From positions 1-41,641 of IMG/VR virus record IMGVR_UViG_3300042542_001409: a stretch of 41,641 nt of DNA, one strand, 5' to 3'. The notes below the pieces were generated by a model that had not been told where the DNA came from, ran no database searches, and worked only from the letters and a program-made list of their open reading frames with translations. The DNA comes from a virus. The position numbers were made by a program, and so were the translations under genes. Of this stretch, positions 6,841 through 12,756 are shown piece by piece. The stretch's first letter is position 1; each line of letters opens with the position of its first letter.

Positions 6841-7479
6841 TTAGACTGGTTTCGCTTTTTTAATTGCGCTTCTTGTGGCTGAATCCATTTGACTGGACAA
6901 CCACACCTCTTGATCTGCCTCAAGTTGTTCGCTCTTGATCATGTCATAGGCTTCCCTTGCACGACCATTTGCAACCAACGAGCGACAGCTTTCTGCCAAC
7001 TCCATCAAATAAGTTTTGACTTCGTTGTCTAGATCATCTCCGATACCACCCTTAGGGGTAATGATCGGCGCATCTCCTTTGCGTCCTGTGGTGGCATCCA
7101 AGGCATCATGCTCGACCAGCTCCATGGCGGCGACCCACAAGTACCTCCTTTGATAAGTCTCAACTGCACCTATGTTCTGAACCTCGTGGCAACCCTTCAA
7201 TGCTGCGGAGCCAAAGGGACTGGTGATTACGATTTGACCGCCATTCTCAGTGTCAACAATGCATAGTTCAGCTTCATCTTTGGTGAACGACACCACGCCA
7301 ATCAGGCCAAGCTCATCAAAAATTTCGAGGGTGGGGTGTAAGAAATCTCCCAACTCAAAATAATGATAGCCTGCAAACTTATTTAAGCCCGACTTTTTAA
7401 GCGGTCTTGCCCGAAGCTTTGCCCGTGCCACCGCCAACTTTACATATACCTCTAAATTTGCTTTGCTTTGCTCGTTCAT
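6841..7479 (-). CDS. erf: Erf-family single-strand annealing recombinase
   Basis: 212 residues. The Erf signature is plain: KSGLNKFAGYHYFELGDFL (about 28-46), a beta stretch, then SPFGSAALKGCHEVQNIGAV and ETYQRRYLWVAAMELVEHDA. Erf proteins, named from P22, anneal complementary single strands and help circularise or recombine phage DNA. The C-terminus is a charged helical tail. The gene starts in ATGA overlap with the 74-residue gene upstream and is followed nine bases later by the SSB-like gene, its probable partner. Confidence 0.92.
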   Translation of the reverse strand: MNEQSKANLEVYVKLAVARAKLRARPLKKSGLNKFAGYHYFELGDFLHPTLEIFDELGLIGVVSFTKDEAELCIVDTENGGQIVITSPFGSAALKGCHEVQNIGAVETYQRRYLWVAAMELVEHDALDATTGRKGDAPIITPKGGIGDDLDNEVKTYLMELAESCRSLVANGRAREAYDMIKSEQLEADQEVWLSSQMDSATRSAIKKAKPV

Positions 7480-7700
7480 TCCAATGCTCCTTGTTTGTCC
7501 AACATCTTTTCATATTCATCCAACTCCAACGCAATAAATTCACTTTGTGTATGTTCATCAAAGTCGCTGAACTTTATAAAGTGATTCTCTTGGCAGCAAT
7601 GGTATTTATCGTCTTTGCTTTCCATGCAATAACAGCAATACTCTTGATCGGACTTCATGTGGTAGTCGATCAACTCTTGTTTAAATGTTTTCATCTTCAT
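7476..7700 (-). CDS. Small Cys-rich hypothetical protein
   Basis: 74 residues from ATG 7700, with AAGAGGTAC upstream. Residues 20-40 hold six Cys (YCCYCMESKDDKYHCCQENH) with a His, suggesting a zinc knuckle. The rest is acidic and helical. It overlaps the Erf start by four bases. No family recognised. Confidence 0.75.
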   Translation of the reverse strand: MKMKTFKQELIDYHMKSDQEYCCYCMESKDDKYHCCQENHFIKFSDFDEHTQSEFIALELDEYEKMLDKQGALE

Positions 7701-7709
7701 GTGTACCTC

Positions 7710-7859
7710 TTAAGAAAACCAAAGAAAAAATCCATGCAGGATTCCAATTGGAAAAAACAATGCGCCAGCGATCAAGAATCCCCACATTGCCTGTGAGAAG
7801 CAAGTGAAGATGTGTGTGAGCCATGCAAAGAAGCAAGCCCAGCCAAGAAGATATCCCAT
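7710..7859 (-). CDS. 49-residue membrane protein
   Basis: Read directly: two hydrophobic segments, about 2-22 (GYLLGWACFFAWLTHIFTCF) and about 26-48 (WGFLIAGALFFPIGILHGFF). ATG 7859 overlaps the stop of the gene before it (TAATG), so it is translationally coupled. The FFPIG-hydrophobic-HG pattern appears, in my recollection, in small phage membrane proteins of unknown role. It could be a holin-like or envelope-modifying protein. Confidence 0.75.
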   Translation of the reverse strand: MGYLLGWACFFAWLTHIFTCFSQAMWGFLIAGALFFPIGILHGFFLWFS

Positions 7860-8068
7860 TAGGCTCCCCTCGCCTTCATCATTGCGTCTGCCATTTCATA
7901 GGCTTCTTTTGCTGTATCAAACATTATTCCTGTTGGATATATTCCGCTTGCCATAATTCCTTGCAAAGCCTGTGCCGCAAAGTAATCACGCAAGGTCATG
8001 CCACCAGTAATGTCGTAGCCGCCTTTCATGTTGTAGGCGCATTGTGGAAATGCTGATGGATTATTCAT
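7859..8068 (-). CDS. Conserved small phage protein
   Basis: 69 residues from ATG 8068, three bases from the upstream stop; a TTG at 8083 would extend it by five residues. The sequence GGMTLRDYFAAQALQGIMAS, followed by AYEMADAMMKAR at the end, matches a pattern seen in many small phage hypotheticals. It is probably a short helical bundle. Function unknown. Confidence 0.8.
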   Translation of the reverse strand: MNNPSAFPQCAYNMKGGYDITGGMTLRDYFAAQALQGIMASGIYPTGIMFDTAKEAYEMADAMMKARGA

Positions 8069-8069
8069 G

Positions 8070-8273
8070 TCAATTCGATTCAATCAAAGTTTCAAAATAG
8101 GTCAGAGCAGTTGTACGAACCAAGTCCGTAATGTTCGTTCCATCGGGGGTTAAGACGGCATCCAAGACGTACTCATCAAGCATGTCTTTGTGGAATCTCA
8201 AAAGAAGATGGATGCCTTCGTACACGATCTCTCGTGTGTACTCAGCGGTTGCCATGTTGTAGTGTGTATTCAT
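8070..8273 (-). CDS. Small hypothetical protein
   Basis: 67 residues from ATG 8273, in ATGA overlap with the upstream stop; an alternative ATG at 8285 adds four residues. Mostly helical and acidic (EYTREIVYEGIHLLLRFHKD). No family recognised. Part of the unbroken leftward chain of early genes. Confidence 0.72.
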   Translation of the reverse strand: MNTHYNMATAEYTREIVYEGIHLLLRFHKDMLDEYVLDAVLTPDGTNITDLVRTTALTYFETLIESN

Positions 8274-8473
8274 TTTTGTTCCCAAGGGTCGCCCCAGTTA
8301 GAGGACACGCCAGTATTTAGGTTAGTCCAGTTATCACCCATCTTTTGGACAATGTCGCCATTGCTACCAAACCAAGAATCACCCATCTTGGTGAATGTGT
8401 TGCCGTTATCAGAGACTTTTAATGTTTCTGTGCTGTAGTAAGTTTTGCCTGAAAAAATATTGAAGTTAAACAT
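8270..8473 (-). CDS. Small protein with KMGDxW repeats
   Basis: 67 residues from ATG 8473, in TAATG overlap with the upstream stop. It contains short beta-type repeats: FTKMGDSWFGSNGD, VQKMGDNWTNLNTG and SSNWGDPW, each pairing a Gly-Asp turn with an aromatic. Repeats of this shape occur in phage proteins with small beta-propeller or solenoid pieces. Function unknown. Confidence 0.72.
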   Translation of the reverse strand: MFNFNIFSGKTYYSTETLKVSDNGNTFTKMGDSWFGSNGDIVQKMGDNWTNLNTGVSSNWGDPWEQK

Positions 8474-8709
8474 TAGAAGCTCCATCCAAATTTGTCTGCC
8501 CAGTAGGTGAATGGTGTGCGAGTAATCAAACCATCTTCTTTGATGCAAATCATCACATCTTCACCCCAGTCGGTATCGTCTGTGCGGAAGAATTCTTTGA
8601 CTTCATCCAAGAGGCCTGTTACTGCGCCTTCCCTGGTCTGCCCAATATGTTCGGCTATGGTCATTGGGGTTCTTGCCCCATAAAACTCTGCTGTCGCTTT
8701 TACTGTCAT
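8473..8709 (-). CDS. First gene of the leftward early operon, hypothetical
   Basis: 78 residues with a strong AGGAGAG before ATG 8709. The sequence is acidic in the middle (DEVKEFFRTDDTDWGEDVMI) and aromatic at the end. No family recognised. As the promoter-proximal gene it should be among the first made. Confidence 0.78.
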   Translation of the reverse strand: MTVKATAEFYGARTPMTIAEHIGQTREGAVTGLLDEVKEFFRTDDTDWGEDVMICIKEDGLITRTPFTYWADKFGWSF

Positions 8710-8865
8710 TGCTCTCTCCTTTGTGTTACGCCAAAAATGACAAACGAAGTGTCGGCGATACCGAAGTAGATGTCAAACAGTTATTGAACATGACCCTTTG
8801 CATAACTCAGGTATTATGTACCTATGCTATGATTTCCCTATCGACATCAACAAAGGAGAATCTCG
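8710..8865. promoter_or_regulatory. Divergent early control region
   Basis: 156 bases separate the leftward operon from the rightward Cro-like gene. A consensus minus-strand -35 (TTGACA, 8776-8771) faces left; the matching -10 at 17 bases is poor (GACACT). Rightward hexamers are only approximate (TTGCAT 8798-8803 and TATGCT 8823-8828). An inverted repeat at 8809-8823 lies between them. The layout fits a Cro-like switch region, but the exact promoters are not certain. Confidence 0.55.
8809..8823. promoter_or_regulatory. Operator-like inverted repeat
   Basis: AGGTA and TACCT arms flank a five-base centre. It overlaps the likely rightward promoter just ahead of the Cro-like gene, as expected for an autoregulatory operator. 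I did not find a second copy nearby. Confidence 0.4.
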
Positions 8866-9054
8866 ATGACTGTAGCGGAGCGTCAAAATAACACAATGAC
8901 CATAGAAGAGCTTCAATCTAAAACTACGCTCTACAAAATTGCCAAGGAACTTAACCTCACATACCCTGCTGTATTCAAGTGGAAGAAGAGAGGCAAGATC
9001 CCCAAGCTGCGCTTGTTTGAGATCAAAGAACTGCATCCCGAATGGTTTGTTTGA
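8866..9054 (+). CDS. Cro-like helix-turn-helix regulator
   Basis: 62 residues from ATG 8866, with AAAGGAG seven bases upstream. The core SKTTLYKIAKELNLTYPAVF, followed by KWKKRGKIPKLRLFEIKELH, has the Cro/YdaS pattern: a helix-turn-helix at about 20-41, then a short basic stretch and a dimerisation helix. It is the first rightward early gene next to a divergent control region, so it probably binds operators there. No partner repressor of CI type was found. Confidence 0.85.
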   Translation: MTVAERQNNTMTIEELQSKTTLYKIAKELNLTYPAVFKWKKRGKIPKLRLFEIKELHPEWFV

Positions 9055-9078
9055 CGGGGTATTAAATTTATGTATACT
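9051..9078 (+). promoter_or_regulatory. Strong sigma70-type promoter for the structured RNA
   Basis: TTGACG at 9051-9056 and TATACT at 9073-9078 are separated by 16 bases, five of six matches in each box. The -35 overlaps the stop codon of the Cro-like gene. Transcription would begin near 9084-9086, directly at the first hairpin of the RNA below. Confidence 0.7.
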
Positions 9079-9084
9079 TCGACC

Positions 9085-9265
9085 TGTCAGATGTGGCAAT
9101 CTGATAGTAAGCCAAGAGCAGTTAACCCCATGGTTTTTTGGTGGGGCATGAAAGAAGTGTCTAGGGTGGGTAACCACGGCAGAGGTAACTCTGAAGACTC
9201 TTGGCGAACTAACACTTTGCCCATGCCAACGGGACTTGCCCCACCAAAACATCATGGGGTTTTTC
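9085..9265 (+). ncRNA. Structured pseudoknotted RNA, about 180 nt, no known family recognised
   Basis: Helices seen directly: a 5' hairpin (9087-9092 with 9099-9104); a 25-position helix of 9124-9148 with 9237-9261 having 23 Watson-Crick pairs, one G-U and one mismatch; inside it, 9155-9160 with 9212-9217 continuing as 9162-9164 with 9209-9211 around one bulged base. Two small hairpins follow (9166-9177 and 9180-9193), each capped by a GUAA (GNRA) tetraloop. An eight-base perfect match, 9111-9118 with 9198-9205, pairs the 5' flank to the interior and makes a pseudoknot. The long helix runs into TTTTTCCTTTT, like an intrinsic terminator. A promoter lies directly upstream. Roles to consider: regulatory RNA, put-like antitermination RNA or ribozyme. 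Confidence 0.75.
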
Positions 9266-9515
9266 CTTTTGGACGGCGCAATACGGTACGTCAGTGGTTG
9301 CGTTTGAGATACCCCGATACACGGCAAGCCACATCGGGGAACGTGGGCTTAGTCTTAGAGCGTGGTGGTTGTAGACAGTCTGAGACAGTGCAGTTGCGAT
9401 GGCATGGCTCCGAAGAGCAGATCATCGAAGCACAGGCGAACTTTGGTTTTGACCACGGTAAGGCTGTGCTTTGCTCCAACATTCACCAAAGAGCAGTAGT
9501 AAATAGGAGAGAGTA
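9266..9515 (+). other. Structured leader continuation without a convincing gene
   Basis: A 148-codon frame crosses this stretch (9070-9516) but its product looks unlike a protein and would run through the RNA helices. Instead, more pairing is visible: 9312-9318 with 9333-9339; loop bases 9326-9330 with 9346-9350, a possible second pseudoknot; 9397-9401 with 9423-9427 enclosing 9407-9410 with 9415-9418 (CGAA loop); and 9428-9435 with 9464-9471. It may be an extension of the upstream RNA or the 5' leader of the replication operon. Confidence 0.5.
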
Positions 9516-9728
9516 ATGGATAGAGTGGAGATTACACGGGAATGGTTAGATAGCGTGAGTGATGAACAAGGACTCACTAAAGGCCAGCAAGTTATATTGA
9601 ACAACCTTACTGGCGAACCCCCTTACGTTGGTAAATTTATTACTTCTCAACAAGCCAATTTTTTAATGCATTGCAGGGGTTATAGGCCAAAACCCGTCAT
9701 CAAATTTGGTCGTGGCGAACATGAGTAA
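9516..9728 (+). CDS. Small hypothetical protein, first gene after the structured leader
   Basis: 70 residues from ATG 9516, with ribosome site AGGAGAG. The C-terminal part (FITSQQANFLMHCRGYRPKP, then VIKFGRG) is basic and might contact nucleic acid. No family recognised. It heads the rightward replication operon. Confidence 0.75.
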   Translation: MDRVEITREWLDSVSDEQGLTKGQQVILNNLTGEPPYVGKFITSQQANFLMHCRGYRPKPVIKFGRGEHE

Positions 9729-9749
9729 AGTAACGCAAAGGAGAGAGAA

Positions 9750-10100
9750 ATGGGAACCGAAGGCTTTAATAGATTTTGGGAGGCTTGGCCTAAGAGTGTA
9801 AGAAAGGGCGGCAAGTCCGATTGTGAGAAACGATGGAACCGCTACTACTGCGACTCATGTGTTGATCAGATCATTAAGCATGTAGAGTGGATGAAGACTA
9901 CCGATGACTGGCGCAAAGCAGATGGCGCATTCATTCCTGCCCCTGCCGTCTACCTTAACCAAAGACGCTGGGACGGTGCTGACATACCCGAAGTAAAAAA
10001 ACCCGTAGATGTGTTGAAGCAAATTGAAGAAAGCAGGAAAGCTGCTGTGCCGATGCCTGATGACATCCGACAAAAACTTAATGCACTACGGGGTAAATGA
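9750..10100 (+). CDS. Replication-protein-like (C-terminal domain type)
   Basis: 116 residues with AAAGGAGAGAG upstream. The sequence GFNRFWEAWPKSVRKGGKSD, then CEKRWNRYYCDSCVDQIIKH, is the motif found at the C-terminus of phage replication initiators and helicase loaders (F-x-x-F-W-x-x-Y/W-P-K-K-x-x-K). The second half (AFIPAPAVYLNQRRWDGADI) also fits. Only this domain is present, without the usual winged-helix N-terminus, so it may work with another protein such as the winged-helix product at 5998-6333. It probably recruits the host replisome. Confidence 0.7.
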   Translation: MGTEGFNRFWEAWPKSVRKGGKSDCEKRWNRYYCDSCVDQIIKHVEWMKTTDDWRKADGAFIPAPAVYLNQRRWDGADIPEVKKPVDVLKQIEESRKAAVPMPDDIRQKLNALRGK

Positions 10101-10112
10101 TGGACAGACTAC

Positions 10113-10397
10113 ATGCCAATCAAATTTTGGACAGACACAAAGAAACCCGTCAACTTGGCTACCTTGACACAACAAGAGCGCTTAGAGCTACTGGAGACAT
10201 TGAAGACGATGGAGGCGAGGGAATGGATTTCTCGGTACAAAAGGAAAGTGAAAGACCTTGGGAAAACGAGAGCATCTACATGGTGGTACGAGGTCTTATC
10301 CGACTTGGAGAAGAGAAGAGGCAAGCCAGCAACGAATGACTTGCGTAAAAGAATGTATGAATTGCAAAGGATAGAAAATGAAAAAGCCAAAAGATGA
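10113..10397 (+). CDS. Small basic helical protein
   Basis: 94 residues from ATG 10113, twelve bases after the previous stop. It is rich in Lys/Arg and helical: LTQQERLELLETLKTMEARE, WISRYKRKVKDLGKTRASTW, then a basic C-terminus. A DNA or RNA-binding role is plausible. A competing frame at 10097-10339 is weaker in composition and I treat it as a shadow. It overlaps the next gene by 20 bases. Confidence 0.78.
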   Translation: MPIKFWTDTKKPVNLATLTQQERLELLETLKTMEAREWISRYKRKVKDLGKTRASTWWYEVLSDLEKRRGKPATNDLRKRMYELQRIENEKAKR

Positions 10398-10536
10398 GAT
10401 GTACAAAAACTGCAAGCACGTTGCATTCAGGCTTACCGATCCATTGTTTGAAGAGTGGAAACGTCTTGGTGGAATTAATTGGATACGAGCCACCCTTGCT
10501 CACCAAATTGAAATGAGAAAGTTGGAAAAGAAATGA
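10378..10536 (+). CDS. 52-residue ribbon-helix-helix-like protein
   Basis: Read directly from ATG 10378, with AAAGGATAG upstream. VAFRLTDPLFEEWKRLGGIN followed by WIRATLAHQIE looks like a beta strand and two helices of a ribbon-helix-helix DNA-binding fold. The stop overlaps the resolvase start (ATGA). It could be a small operon regulator. Confidence 0.72.
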   Translation: MKKPKDEMYKNCKHVAFRLTDPLFEEWKRLGGINWIRATLAHQIEMRKLEKK

Positions 10537-10991
10537 TTATTTACGGTATCGATCCAGGATTCAGCGGCGCATGGGGTGCAATTGACCACCATGGAAACTA
10601 CAAAGGGTGTGGAGATATGCTACATACTGACAAGCACATACTAACCAATGATGTGTTTGAGGAAATGATTGCCATACGAGGCAAAGAGGATTGCGAAGTG
10701 GTAGTCGAATCTGTCCATAGTATGCCCCAGCAGGGCGTTTCCAGCGTCTTTAAATTTGGGGTGGCCTTTGGTGGCGCTTTGTCTTTGGCAGAGCGTATGC
10801 GCTGTCCTTGGCACTTGGTGACCCCACAGGTATGGAAGAAAGCGTTTGGGCTTACCTCTGACAAATACACCAGCAGCATGTTGGCTAGGAAGCTTTGGCC
10901 TGATGCACCACTTGCTCGACAAAAAGACAATGGACGGGCTGAGGCATTGTTGATGGCTTGGTGGTTGGTGAGACAACATGGCAACAATTGA
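10533..10991 (+). CDS. RuvC-like Holliday junction resolvase
   Basis: 152 residues with an RNase H-like fold. Acidic catalytic residues are visible: D7 in YGIDPG, E59 in VVVES, and D131 and E136 in KDNGRAEALLMAWW. The motif TPQVWKKAFGLTSDKYTSSM at about 96-115 is typical of phage RuvC-type resolvases. It would cut branched DNA arising from replication and Erf annealing so that concatemers can be packaged. It overlaps both neighbours. Confidence 0.9.
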   Translation: MIIYGIDPGFSGAWGAIDHHGNYKGCGDMLHTDKHILTNDVFEEMIAIRGKEDCEVVVESVHSMPQQGVSSVFKFGVAFGGALSLAERMRCPWHLVTPQVWKKAFGLTSDKYTSSMLARKLWPDAPLARQKDNGRAEALLMAWWLVRQHGNN

Positions 10992-11250
10992 AAATCCTTT
11001 TGTATACCCTGATGGTCCTGAGTGGCTGATCGACAAAAAGCGCCAAAAGCGCAGAGAGAAGAGAGCTGCCAAGCTGGGAAGGCCAGTTGGAGAATGGGGT
11101 GGTAAGAGGCAGGGAGCAGGAAGGCCAAGGGAAAAAACACCCGAGACATTCAGGCTTCAATTGAACAACGTGCAGAGATTAAATTTAGAGGAGTTGGGCA
11201 ATGGAGTTATCGCAAACGGAATCCAAAAGCTTATTGACAAGTACATGTGA
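10978..11250 (+). CDS. Basic protein with AT-hook-like motif
   Basis: 90 residues. A strongly basic middle (KKRQKRREKRAAKLGRP, then GGKRQGAGRPREKT) contains two G-R-P cores like AT hooks, so minor-groove DNA binding is likely. The C-terminal part (FRLQLNNVQRLNLEELGNGV) resembles a short helical dimer domain. It overlaps the resolvase gene by 14 bases and the next gene by 50. Confidence 0.75.
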   Translation: MATIENPFVYPDGPEWLIDKKRQKRREKRAAKLGRPVGEWGGKRQGAGRPREKTPETFRLQLNNVQRLNLEELGNGVIANGIQKLIDKYM

Positions 11251-11374
11251 GACTTTAGATAAGTATCGCAATCAAGTCATCGAAGAGGTGGCGAGAGAGG
11301 TAGAGAAGATGACTGGCTTTGGTCAAGACACCATAGACAGTTTGGCAATATACATAAGAGGAATGAAGAAATGA
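11201..11374 (+). CDS. 57-residue hypothetical protein
   Basis: Read directly from ATG 11201, with AGAGGAG upstream. Its first 50 bases lie in the end of the previous gene in another frame, and the stop overlaps the next ATG (ATGA). Amphipathic and acidic (TLDKYRNQVIEEVAREVEKM). No family recognised. Confidence 0.65.
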   Translation: MELSQTESKSLLTSTCETLDKYRNQVIEEVAREVEKMTGFGQDTIDSLAIYIRGMKK

Positions 11375-11517
11375 ATTACGCAGATTACGAAACACAACGC
11401 AAGATATTGATTGAATATTTGCATGTAATGATTGCCCGATGCGACTGGCATGGTGTGGCTGATGTTGCTATGGACTTGCGAGAATTGGAGGCCGAACAAG
11501 GCAGGGGACAAGTATGA
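11371..11517 (+). CDS. 48-residue hypothetical protein
   Basis: Read directly. One helical block (ETQRKILIEYLHVMIARCDW), then HGVADVAMDLRELEAEQ, resembling small phage proteins that tally helical pairs. ATGA overlaps at both ends support expression. Confidence 0.68.
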   Translation: MNYADYETQRKILIEYLHVMIARCDWHGVADVAMDLRELEAEQGRGQV

Positions 11518-11663
11518 GCAAAGCACAACAAGTTTTTGAGGCAATGATGCGATCAAAGGGACACATAGACTTCAGCAGCACAAAAGGCAGATACAACGTG
11601 CCTGCTCTGCAAACCCGATGGAATTATTTTTTGATGGGTTGGGAAATGAGGGGTGTGCTGTGA
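11514..11663 (+). CDS. 49-residue hypothetical protein
   Basis: Read directly from ATG 11514. The end, TRWNYFLMGWEMRGVL, resembles a pattern in other small phage proteins (W-N-x-F-x-x-G-W). Both ends overlap neighbours by four bases. Function unknown. Confidence 0.68.
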   Translation: MSKAQQVFEAMMRSKGHIDFSSTKGRYNVPALQTRWNYFLMGWEMRGVL

Positions 11664-11875
11664 ATTGGAAAGAACTGACCGTGAAATACATAAAAGATTT
11701 AGTCAAGCCTAAAAGTATCCGAGAGGTAATTCTCAAAGAAATGCGAGAAGCGCAATTGCGGAAGCTGGAGGCCGAGGCGGGTGTGGAATACGCCATGTCG
11801 GTGGTGCAGTACAACGAGAAGCGAATTAAGCGATTGGAGGAAAGATTGCAGCATCACGAGGAAGATAAGGAATGA
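11660..11875 (+). CDS. Coiled-coil protein
   Basis: 71 residues from GTG 11660, which overlaps the previous stop (GTGA); an upstream ATG in frame at 11618 would lie deep in the preceding gene. Residues 20-70 form a long charged helix (MREAQLRKLEAEAGVEYAMS, then NEKRIKRLEERLQHHEED). Function unknown. Confidence 0.72.
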   Translation: MNWKELTVKYIKDLVKPKSIREVILKEMREAQLRKLEAEAGVEYAMSVVQYNEKRIKRLEERLQHHEEDKE

Positions 11876-12063
11876 AAGCAAAGAACGCATTTGATTGGCA
11901 AGGGGAGTCCAGCATATGGACAAAAGATCCAAAGCTAAAACAGGTAGCCCTTGGTCAAATACTTGGAAAGAACGCAAGAGAGCGAATTAGCCTGACAGAA
12001 AAGAAACAGGTATTTGTATATTCAGTAGCCAAAGTAAAGGAAAAAGAAAATGGAAGTAATTGA
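11872..12063 (+). CDS. Small basic hypothetical protein
   Basis: 63 residues, ATGA overlap at the start and 14 bases of overlap with the next gene. Lys-rich, with an N-terminal aromatic part (FDWQGESSIWTKDPKLKQVA). No family recognised. Confidence 0.68.
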   Translation: MKAKNAFDWQGESSIWTKDPKLKQVALGQILGKNARERISLTEKKQVFVYSVAKVKEKENGSN

Positions 12064-12373
12064 CCCCAACAAAGCAATTAAGTACATCCAAGACAATTGC
12101 AAAGCATATGCCGAGGCAAAAGGTAAGAGGGTGCATATTGAATCGTTCCTCAAGACAGTCAAAGCTCAATTGATGAGCGAATCAGATGAAAAGACATTGG
12201 GAGCCCAAGAAGCATTTGCCTATTCCCATGGTCGATACATTGACCAACTTCAAGAACTCAAAAACGCTGTGGTTGAAGAGGAATATTTGCGGTACATGCT
12301 AAAAGCTGCTGAGATGCGTGTGGAGGTTTGGAAGACCGAGTCTTACAACATGCGTGTAGAAATGAAGATGTGA
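12050..12373 (+). CDS. Helical hypothetical protein
   Basis: 107 residues, nearly all helix. YIQDNCKAYAEAKGKRVHIE with SFLKTVKAQLMSESDEKTLG, AQEAFAYSHGRYIDQLQELK and AVVEEEYLRYMLKAAEMRVE resembles phage proteins annotated only as conserved hypothetical, placed next to nucleases. It might be a nuclease accessory factor. The stop overlaps the nuclease start (TGATG). Confidence 0.78.
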   Translation: MEVIDPNKAIKYIQDNCKAYAEAKGKRVHIESFLKTVKAQLMSESDEKTLGAQEAFAYSHGRYIDQLQELKNAVVEEEYLRYMLKAAEMRVEVWKTESYNMRVEMKM

Positions 12374-12756
12374 TGTACCGTGACCCTCACCTGCTCAAGC
12401 TTGCCAAAGGCGAGAAATGCCTCCTCCAGGTCGCTGATGACTGTTTGGGGGACGAGGGTTCCACCACGGTGGCGGCGCACTCAAACTTGATGACCCATGG
12501 CAAAGGGAGGGGTTTGAAAGCAGAGGATTGCTTCACAGTTTGGTCTTGCTACAGATGTCACTCAAATTTTGACCAAGGGGGGGTCTATTCTCGGGAGGAG
12601 AAAGCAGACCTCTTTTCGGCAGCTATGTTGCGGCAGATTGAGGAATGGAGGAAAATAGCCACCACCCCCACCCTCAGACCTTGGAAGGTGGAAGCGGCGA
12701 GAAATGCCCTAGACTACCTGATCAACCTATACCGAGAGGACACCAACCATGGGTGA
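12373..12756 (+). CDS. YbcO-like (DUF1364) nuclease
   Basis: 127 residues from ATG 12373, chosen over an in-frame ATG at 12328 because of the TGATG coupling and because YRDPHLLKLAKGEKCLLQVA is the usual N-terminus. Family motifs: AHSNLMTHGKGRGLKAEDCF (about 35-54), then CYRCHSNFDQGG (about 59-70), a metal site of Cys and His. DUF1364/YbcO proteins are small single-strand or structure-specific nucleases in lambdoid and other phages, expected to act with the Erf and resolvase genes. Confidence 0.88.
   Translation: MYRDPHLLKLAKGEKCLLQVADDCLGDEGSTTVAAHSNLMTHGKGRGLKAEDCFTVWSCYRCHSNFDQGGVYSREEKADLFSAAMLRQIEEWRKIATTPTLRPWKVEAARNALDYLINLYREDTNHG

Noticed and set aside
8866-9054. Evidence for a temperate lifestyle from the Cro-like gene
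   Set aside because: No integrase, excisionase, CI-type repressor or attachment site was found, so lysogeny is not supported by the sequence.
9085-9265. tRNA or tmRNA
   Set aside because: No T-arm (TTCRANNY) or CCA-type acceptor, and no tmRNA tag frame; the paired layout is different.
8827-9327. 166-codon minus-strand frame
   Set aside because: Antisense to the Cro-like gene and the structured RNA, with implausible composition.
9070-9516. 148-codon plus-strand open frame between the Cro-like gene and gene 9516
   Set aside because: It runs straight through the paired RNA arms, its product has no protein-like pattern, and no ribosome site fits. The TAATG junction with the next gene keeps a small doubt.
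10097-10339. 80-codon plus-strand frame
   Set aside because: Overlaps the better basic helical gene 10113-10397 in another frame, has weaker composition and no distinct ribosome site.
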